In this document: piece by piece, positions 56,642-64,000 of the stretch | Position numbering within the stretch: the first letter of the stretch is position 1 | Layout: each line of letters begins with the position of its first letter | From: Nymphaea colorata | Lineage: Eukaryota; Streptophyta; Magnoliopsida; Nymphaeales; Nymphaeaceae | NCBI RefSeq assembly: GCF_008831285.2 | Contig: NC_045141.1 | Location: forward strand, 6,279,224-6,343,223 | Direction of reading: 5' to 3' | Length of the DNA stretch: 64,000 bases | Notes under the pieces: generated by a model | The model's database searches: none | What the model saw: only the letters and a program-made list of their open reading frames with translations | What the model was told of the DNA's origin: nothing | Made by a program: the position numbers and the translations under genes

Positions 56642-58864
56642 TGATAAGGCATTAGCTATGCAATCAAAAGTTGACTACCTAGTCTCCCTAGGATTACATC
56701 TAACACCTAGGTGCTTAACCAGTTGCTTAAATGGGAAACGCCTCAGGTTTTCTCTATTTGATGTTCAAAATTGTGATGAGTTGTCTGGTTTGTGTTTTTG
56801 GAACAACAGTAACAAGGAAGCCCTGTCCTGCTTATTCATAGACAAGGTTAATTTGTTCCCCTTGGAACAGCTGTGGATAAAACCAGCATTTGCATATTGG
56901 ATGAGAACATGCTCTGTCCAGCATTTGCTTAAGTTGGAATTTAAAGGACATGTCGTTCTACTGTGCAGGATTTGATTCCCATAGAAGAACCATAAAATAA
57001 TTTAGTGAATGTTTTTTTTATTTGGTGACAGGATTAGGTATGTTTTTGCACAACAAAGTCCAATACTAGTAACTAGATTTGGTTTTGGCATGGACAGGCA
57101 AGGGTAATCAAACATTCATGAGAATCCACTGGAACTTAGAAGAACATGGAAGCTTCATGACAAAGAACAATTGACAAGCTTAACTTGGATTCTCCTTCCC
57201 ACAGAAATGTGAATTGATACGACTCCTTGTGCAGCAAGTACTGGAACTCCTAATAATTTGGATTTGGTTCAAAAGTAGTTGCAATTCTCATTTATCACGC
57301 ATCCAGAGCCTCTATTCTCTCCTTACCACAGAATTTTGCATCTTGTGAACAGTGTTTTGGTGTTAGAAAATCTATTAAGGGCCTAGTTGTGTCAAACAGA
57401 ACTAGCACCTTTGATTAGCCTATGTAGTAGAAAATGTATGTAGTCCGTTGGCACTCGGCAGTGACCTTCTAAACTAGGCTGGGCCATTCATGCGCTTAAG
57501 TAAAAAAAAAGATTGTAATATTTATTCCCCTTATCTTCTTTTACCTTTTTTGTATTTTTTTTCTTTTTTTATTTTCTTTTTGCTCTCTTTCCAGTTCTTC
57601 TTCGTTTTCTTTTCTTTCATTTACTGTTTTTTTGGCTCACCTCGGCACTTTTCATTTCCCTAACTTAGCGCTTTTGACTACTTACTGTCTACCTCATTAT
57701 TTGAGAGAGCGAGAAGGTGACTCTATTTCCAAATAAAATACTTGGAACATACTTGTACATGCATGGAGTACATCTAGTGCATATGCATACATATGTTTAC
57801 ACTACTTCTTGTTAGCACAAATTGGCAGGGGACACGCTTAAAAAACAGGTTTGTGGATGCTGGATAATTTTTTCTGGTTGTTTCTCTATCCTTAACTTGG
57901 AGCACTATAACATTGTGGGCATTTTGAAAATCCCATTTGTGATCAAGCCTTAATATTGCCTTTGATGGCTGCAGTTTATTTTGGTTATCAGCCAATGGTG
58001 TTGGATGAAAAAATGTAAATGGGATGCTGTAGAAGGTAGGAGACAGGTTTGAGGAACTACATGAAACAAAATATGAGGAAATTGTGAGTGGTTAAGCGAC
58101 AATCTGGAAATTAATAATGGCTAAGTAGGTTCCATGGCAGTATTCTTGCTTTCTTTATATGTTGAAAACATTCTGAAATTATCATGCCATTTTTCATGTT
58201 TTGCTAAATGTTGGGAAGCTAGGACCGTGGTGCTCTTGTGTGGTGCTCTTGTTTGCAGCTGTTTCATGTGAAAACAAGTGATATTTATTGAATTGAATAC
58301 CATGCAATTATCACATTTAGAATATTGTTCCATGCTGTTGCCTTGTGCCCTTGTTCATAAGGCCATCTATGTATGTTGATTGCTAACTTTACTGTCTTAT
58401 GTTGCTGCTTGATTTTGCTTGAGTTTTTTTGAGTTTTAGTTAGTTTCAGTTTAGTAGTGAATGCAGTTGGATTAAGATTTGTTAATCTTAATTCTTCTTG
58501 CATTAATTGGTATTGGAGCGAGGTTTTTACAAACATGAGAGACCAAGTTCAACAAACCTTGCTGTCATCCCTACAGTGTGTTCCTACCCTGCGCATGGCT
58601 GTAAAAGATGCAAAAGATATGGAACGGGCAAAAGATTATGCTGCTACAGAAAAGGATTTTGCAGAGTTTGCATCCAAAGTAAATGATGTTTCTGGTTTAA
58701 TCTTCTATCCTGAAAGGCATGTCTCTGCATGTCTCTGTTAAGATAGAGGAGATGATGGGGCATGACACTCAACTTGGGTATATGAGAGGTTTTGTGTGTT
58801 CAATTAATGTACTAGTAGCTTGGTAATGAAATGGGCAATATATTACAAGCCAAGAAATATAACA
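56642..58864. other. Gene-free stretch
   Basis: ORFs at 56658-56975 and 58457-58741 show no family features. T-rich tracts at 57530-57620. I looked for a right PIF-type terminus here and saw none. Confidence 0.4.
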
Positions 58865-59640
58865 AGAGATGTCAAGCTTTTAGTTTGAAATAGTTCATAA
58901 ATCATCCATCAACTCATAAGCTTGAGTGCTCGTGTTGTGCAAATAATATGTCTTTCATTTACTCGCATTACTGTACAAGCATCAAGATCACATAATTGTT
59001 GTTGAATCTCTAGAAGAGATCTCTCCCAATTTCCAAAATATGAACATAAAGGAATGGTCCTCAACATCTTAGGAAATAAAAAAGAGGAGTAGAATTGACT
59101 CCAAAATTACACATCTGCAAAAGACTGTCGCATTCAATTTCTGCAAGTTCAGCCATCATGGAGTTTTGTTTTTTTTTTTCTTTTGTTTTTTTTTTTTTCG
59201 TTCCTTCTTTTGCATTTGGCTTTTTGCCTTTTGATTTCATTTTTCAGGCAGACCTTCACCTTTGATCACTACCCCAAAGGCTACTACGAAGCTCCACCAC
59301 TTTGGTGGTTATATGTAGTTTTGTCACGTATCCAACCCGCTTCACCTTACGAGATTTCAACGATCCAAAAGTTCATAAGTCGCAATCTTCGCGGCATAGA
59401 CATAAATCGTCTATATGCCTACCCGGTACTCTCGATTACTGATCTAGAGGAACAACTACACAAGCCTCAAGCCCATCTCTCAACTCTCATTTTGCTACAT
59501 GTCAAGATTTTACAGAGCATTGTGGCTTCTCTCTTAGAGTATTTTCTTGCTAAATCCTTGTCAATAGCATCTCCTATTCTTGACTTTCTGGATTTTTCCT
59601 CATTGTTCATCCTCAAGATTTTTCGAGTTTTCCTCTTCCA
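58865..59640 (+). repeat. Dispersed repeat, partner of 50750-51545
   Basis: Matches the reverse complement of 50750-51545 over most of its length ('tgctcgtgttgtgcaaataa', 'ctactacgaagctccaccac', 'cttcgcggcatagacataaa'). The ORF 59183-59644 has no conserved domain that I know, and its partner is not open. Confidence 0.7.
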
Positions 59641-59729
59641 TTGATAAATTTGAAATTTTCTCTTAGTACTCGAGGAGGTACTAAAAATAAAATGAAGGCA
59701 TATCATTGTGTGAAAAAACGCTTTTTAAG

Positions 59730-59935
59730 CAAGATGGAAAAGTTCTTTTTTTAGAAATGATCTTGACATCAAATGAAATATCTCAGCTCTTCTCTCTCTA
59801 AAGAGAAGGGTGCTTGCAACGAACTTCATCAACAAGATGGAAAAGTTCTTTTTTTAGAAATGATCTTGACATCAAATGAAATATCTCAGCTCTTCTCTCT
59901 CTAAAGAGAAGGGTGCTTGCAACGAACTTCATCAA
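59730..59935 (+). repeat. Perfect 103-bp tandem duplication
   Basis: Two identical units (59730-59832 and 59833-59935), each starting 'caagatggaaaagttc' and ending 'cgaacttcatcaa'. I saw no mismatch, so it is recent. Confidence 0.95.
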
Positions 59936-61099
59936 TTCTCTTACGGGCAATGACAAAAGGTGACAGGTAACATGCTGGATCGGATAAGGAGTGATAAAAA
60001 AAACATACACTTTTCAGATCCAAACGCACAGTGATTTAGATGCCCAATCTATCAAATTTGAATCTGGTACCAAGTACATTTGATGCTCTAACCAAGGCTT
60101 TCCATTGAACAAAAACGTGCTCCCATAAATGGTATCTAATTTTGACAAAGAATTCCATTGATCAATGCTTTGACAATTACATGTTTGGCTCTTCCGATAG
60201 ACCTTTTGCCGATAGACCTTTTGTGATACCTTGAGAGGCAACCATTGGAATATTGGGAAATGGCTTCTCAAGAGTTGATATGTATTGCTGGCCTCCTAGT
60301 AATGAAACTGGATAAACCTGCACAAGCCACAAATGTCAAAAGATTAATGTGACACAAAGGAAGCATGACAATGACAATGAGACTACTATTGTCAATGGAG
60401 CTACATCACAAAATCTAAGTAAACCAATCACAAATAGCAGTAACAAATACAAAACACGTATACATGGGTATTTGATTTGGATTTTAGAACTATGGGTCTA
60501 ATCTGATCAGCTTAAGGTGTTGAGTTTGGGTTTTGGATATAGGGTCAGATGACTAATTTGATTTGATCCAGTTTAGATGTTGACCTTATGTTTCTTCAGA
60601 CCTAAAATAGGATGTTGAACCAAAAAATATCAAATTTGGATCAAAGGACTAATTTGTTTCCATATAGGTCTCGGATTTCTATTTAGGACCTATGATTTGA
60701 TTCAGAGATCTAATCTTCAATTTGAATTATGAACCCATGAAATGGATCGAAGATCTAATCTGATTTCATTAATATGTTGCTTTTGAACAATGAACCTAAC
60801 ATAAGTAGGATGTTGAACTTGACTTTAAAAAACTAGAATTTGGTTCAGAGATCTAACCGAGATCTAACCTGATCTGATCGTAAATATTTTTTGTATTTTC
60901 TACCTCTACTTTTTGAATTTATTTTCTTTTTCTTTTTTTTACCAAAATCAAGTAGCTGTTGGATAACCTCCAACGGCTACCACCTAAGTTCTCTTATACA
61001 TATATGTAAGAGATTGATCCCCTCTTGAAAATTTTTTTTTTATTCTTTCAATTATTCATTTTCCAGCAGCGGTTCTAATGTTTATATATTGATTTTATG
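59936..61099. other. Gene-free stretch with degenerate 'gatctaatctgat' repeats
   Basis: From 60480 to 60890 a loose repeat with forms of 'tttggatcaaaggactaatt' and 'gatcgaagatctaatctgat' recurs. A 12-base doublet 'gatagaccttttg' lies at 60195-60222. No gene. Confidence 0.45.
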
Positions 61100-61147
61100 G
61101 TACATATACGCACAGAAACACATAATGGTGCATATTGCATATATCTT
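61100..61147 (+). repeat. Direct repeat of about 47 bp, first copy (second at 61450-61497)
   Basis: 'gtacatatacgcacagaaac' followed by 'acataatggtgcatattgca' and 'tatatc' occurs twice, exactly 350 bases apart. The intervening sequence has no clear feature. Confidence 0.9.
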
Positions 61148-61759
61148 CATGTACTTTACACAGCTGGTGCTAGTGATACACCTTTTTTGTTGTTGTTAAC
61201 TGCTAAATTTTTACCTCCATCCTATATGATGTCATTATTCTTTCTGTATTTGAGCACTACACATGCAACCTGCAAAGTAGAACAAGGGTTATCATTGTCG
61301 CCGTCTTGGTGGTGCATTAAAAATAAATGGTTCCTCTACAAATACTTCTATATAATTAATTATATATCTTAATTTGGTCACGACCACATCATCATAGTCT
61401 ATCACTGTGATATGCAGAACATGGATGGGGTTTCAGAATGCCATATTGAGTACATATACGCACAGAAACACATAATGGTGCATATTGCATATATCCATTA
61501 ATCATCCTATTTGTTATATATATGATGGTCCTTATGACCATTATATGTAAACATCTCTTTATAGTAATATGAATAGTAATAACATGGTTTATAGGGCTAT
61601 GAACCTATTCTCATCATCATAGTATATTCCAGTATGACCTCTAATAACATAACACCAGTTGCCTTATAGTAAATGGGATACTACTCAAAACCAATGTTGT
61701 AAGAAGCGCACAAAATAAACCGAAAGGCATTTTAAAACAAAAATGCCTTGAGGCAGGCC

Positions 61760-61852
61760 TGTGGAAGTCTGGAGCCATCGCTACAAAAATGCCTTGTGGA
61801 AGTCTGGAGCCATCGCTACAAAAATGCCTTGTGGAAGTCTGGAGCCATCGCT
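61760..61852 (+). repeat. 35-bp tandem repeat, 2.7 copies
   Basis: Unit 'tgtggaagtctggagccatc' plus 'gctacaaaaatgcct' occurs at 61760, 61795 and (partial) 61830. ORFs over it on the minus strand are repeat translations. Confidence 0.95.
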
Positions 61853-61859
61853 CAACGTC

Positions 61860-63218
61860 AGAAATCCTTTGCAAAAATCCTTTGCAACTGTAAGTTTCTT
61901 TCTTTGAATCTCTTTCAACAGTAAGTTTCTTTGAATCTCTTTCTTTTCATGGATGATATGTTCCTCTTTGTCAACATAGGTCGCCACTTTTCTCTCTGTC
62001 TCAATCTGTCCATGGGCCATGGCCACCCTCTCGCTCTCTTAACTGTCTGGTGGCCAGAGTTGCCGCCTTCTGTCGGCGTATGTTGCGTGCAATTTGCAAG
62101 TAAAAGTGTATGTATATACACACTTAAAATAAGTAGGCCTAAGTGTAAATATCTTCTTTGACTTTTTGTACATATATTCCTTTCATTTTCTGGCTTTGAA
62201 CAAAGTCAACTAGGTTATCCACCAGCTAGTGCTAAAGGTCTCTTTTATACAGAGATTGATCCCCTACTGAAAACTATCTTCTTTGTACTTTCAAGTATTC
62301 TTACAATAAAATTTAAGTATTTTCAGCATCGTTATCTCTTATTTATCTCCCTAGCGAGTATTTACCCCTTGTGAGCATTTACCAAGTCGTGTTGTGACTT
62401 GGAGTAAATTTTTCTTTACTTGAAGAGAAATTTACAGAAAACATGCTCTAGAAGTAGTACTGGATCTTTGTGGAAGTAGACAACTGACCTAAATCTTATA
62501 GGACCTTTCCTACCAGAGCCAAGATGTGTGCATACACAAGTTTATATGGTTGGAACGGTTGCAAGTCAAACTGAGAATTGCCCAGAACCTTGGCATAATT
62601 TATACAACTCTGTCCACTGTTATATGAGTTGCTCAAGCTATTGGTCATTGAACTTTCGTGCACTGAACATAATAAGGCAAGAAACAACCTAATAGCATTG
62701 AATATAGACTCCTTGCAAACGTTGGAGGCCATGTTCTAGATGCATGAATTCCTTCCTATTGCAGATATGAGACGTATCAACTCAACCCCATTGTATAAGC
62801 ATTAAGCATTGAGAAGAAAGAAAAAAAAAAGTGTCCACGAAGCATGTATCGTTACACGAAAATTGTCAAAAAATATACCACTTGGTGGCTCTCAACATGA
62901 AAAAAGGCATGCACGCATGGAGGTTAAGACACATACATCAAACATTCTCCAAGAATAATCGTTCAGTAAAAAAATCAAATTCTCTCATCAACCCATTTAA
63001 GAACATCCTTGGTACAACATTTCTGCCAACAAGGGGGCCAAGGAAAGATTGCTAACATAAAGTATGGAATAATCGCATGCGCTGCTTTTATAGCTTCCAT
63101 CACCAAATTTATCTTTCACAATTTCCATCATGTTATGAACTAAAGTCATGCTTCCTACTGGATCCTTCACATGAAACGACAGTTAAACATAAGAAGTCAA
63201 GCAAACTTATGAATCAAC
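61860..63218. other. Gene-free stretch
   Basis: Contains a short doublet 'gtaagtttctttctttgaat' / 'gtaagtttctttgaatctct' (61888-61940). The part at 62200-62300 ('agagattgatcccctactga') resembles 61010-61030 ('agagattgatcccctcttga'), perhaps two remnants of one repeat family. No gene. Confidence 0.4.
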
Positions 63219-63871
63219 TTAGAAAAAGGACAACTGAAATATGTAACATAAGAAAGAGCTCTCCAAGCCATAGAATAAGAGCGAAAAGAGAAAAAGAGAG
63301 CAAGTCACCTGGTTCTCAAGTGCTGAATTCCTGCCGAAAGGATTATTTACTTTCAGGACCACAATTCTCCCACCAAATCCAGCACTTAACCATCTATCTG
63401 GTGCCATTCCTCTGATCATACCTCCATCCAGCAGGCTTTCCCAATACTCAGGACTATATTGAAGCTGCTGGTATGATGTAGCACCCTCTGTGCTGTGAGC
63501 ATGAGCTTCTGATTCGCAGTTTGCAGCACAACCATTTGGGTCCTTCTCAACGACCTTCTTATTGGTTTTTTTTTTATAGAAGAACTACCAAAGACAGAAG
63601 ATGAAGATAACCGCAAACCACCACTGATCGCATCAGTTTGTTGTGTTCTTCCTTGAACAAAACCAGCTTGATTTTGCGATTGAAATTGCAAAGACGTTGA
63701 TGAGAATGTGGTGTCATGCTCCTCTCCAGTCTGTCTAGATTTATTTTCATCCAATTCAGCAAAGAAATCTTTATGAGAACTAAAACCACCACAATCAATT
63801 TTCGCCCATACCTGTATGAAAACTGTATGAAAACTACTCCACTGCACCTCCTTCACGCTCGTGCGAGTCAA
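63219..63871 (-). pseudogene. Sec16-like (COPII assembly) gene fragment, frameshifted
   Basis: The minus strand reads VKEVQWSSFHTVF, then GFSSHKDFFAELDENKS and a Ser/Gln-rich region. At a run of Ts near 63565 the frame changes to AHSTEGATSYQQLQYSPEYW, and again to GWRYDQRNGT. Finally GFGGRIVVLK is read from the 63219-63419 frame. The KEVQW-x-SF, Y-x-x-x-YWE-x-x-PGW-x-YD and GFGG-x-x-VV-K motifs recur in plant Sec16 (MAG5) proteins, which organise ER exit sites. Each lies in a different frame here, so at least two frameshifts are present. The family call is from memory of motifs and is moderate. Confidence 0.5.
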
Positions 63872-64000
63872 CCGATCATATCAACATTTTTTTTTTTGCA
63901 CTGCATCGATTTTACATCTCACTCTTCATGACACACACCCCTAAACCCTAATGACACACTTGCAGCGGCGACATAGCAGCACATAGAGGCAGAGGATTAA
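63872..64000. other. Window edge, nothing recognised
   Basis: A short A/T-rich run, then 'cctaaaccctaatgac', which is a single telomere-like word and not a telomere array. Confidence 0.5.

Noticed and set aside
58457-58741. 94-codon ORF as a coding exon
   Set aside because: No recognisable motif or splice context that I can support.
63930-63955. Telomere repeat
   Set aside because: Only one or two CCTAAA-like words occur; there is no array.

Overview
The window is nuclear DNA from a flowering plant, judged from sequence alone. It is AT-rich and gene-poor, and holds long TA microsatellites, a Ty1/copia retrotransposon primed by a tRNA-Met-type site, endogenous caulimovirid (pararetrovirus) relics, and intron-containing fragments of plant gene families (Dicer-like, P4-ATPase, ADF, BPC, HemK/PrmC-like, Sec16-like). 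I cannot name the species. I found no complete, intact host gene. Almost everything recognisable is a transposon, a viral relic or a broken or captured gene piece.

Layout. 1-6.2 kb: AT-rich repeats with no recognisable gene. 6.2-11.1 kb: a nearly complete, young copia element (257-bp LTRs with 3 differences, CAATA target duplication) with two in-frame stops in pol and no visible gag. 13.3-15.7 kb: a Dicer-like pseudogene fragment, about 0.92 kb of which is tandemly duplicated. 16.98-17.67 kb: a 683-bp hAT-like non-autonomous element with perfect 8-bp target duplications. 17.8-33.6 kb: a rearranged cluster of at least two kinds of caulimovirid sequence. It includes a minus-strand dUTPase-RT block with a tandemly duplicated end, a plus-strand movement protein / RNase H / ORF2 / promoter block, a plus-strand coat-protease block and a minus-strand badnavirus/tungrovirus-like coat-protease-RT block. 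A transposon-like insertion carrying an ankyrin-gene scrap and a 14-unit minisatellite lie among them.

35.2-41.6 kb is the most notable region. Three complete PIF/Harbinger-type elements lie nearly end to end. All share a terminal motif, each has a perfect 3-bp target duplication (CAA, TTA, TAA), and each carries a fragment of a different host gene: actin-depolymerizing factor, a HemK/PrmC-like methyltransferase and a BASIC PENTACYSTEINE factor. A fourth related terminus at 54.9 kb precedes a P4-ATPase (ALA2-like) fragment.

43.4-64 kb: an unidentified split gene candidate with a duplicated first exon, a BED-finger scrap, three decaying copies of the same P4-ATPase exons with their introns (48.7, 52.3 and 55.5 kb), possible MCM-like exons, a distant inverted repeat, short tandem repeats and a Sec16-like pseudogene fragment at the right edge.

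The pieces do not form a pathway. The shared theme is TE-driven capture, duplication and inversion of host and viral sequence.
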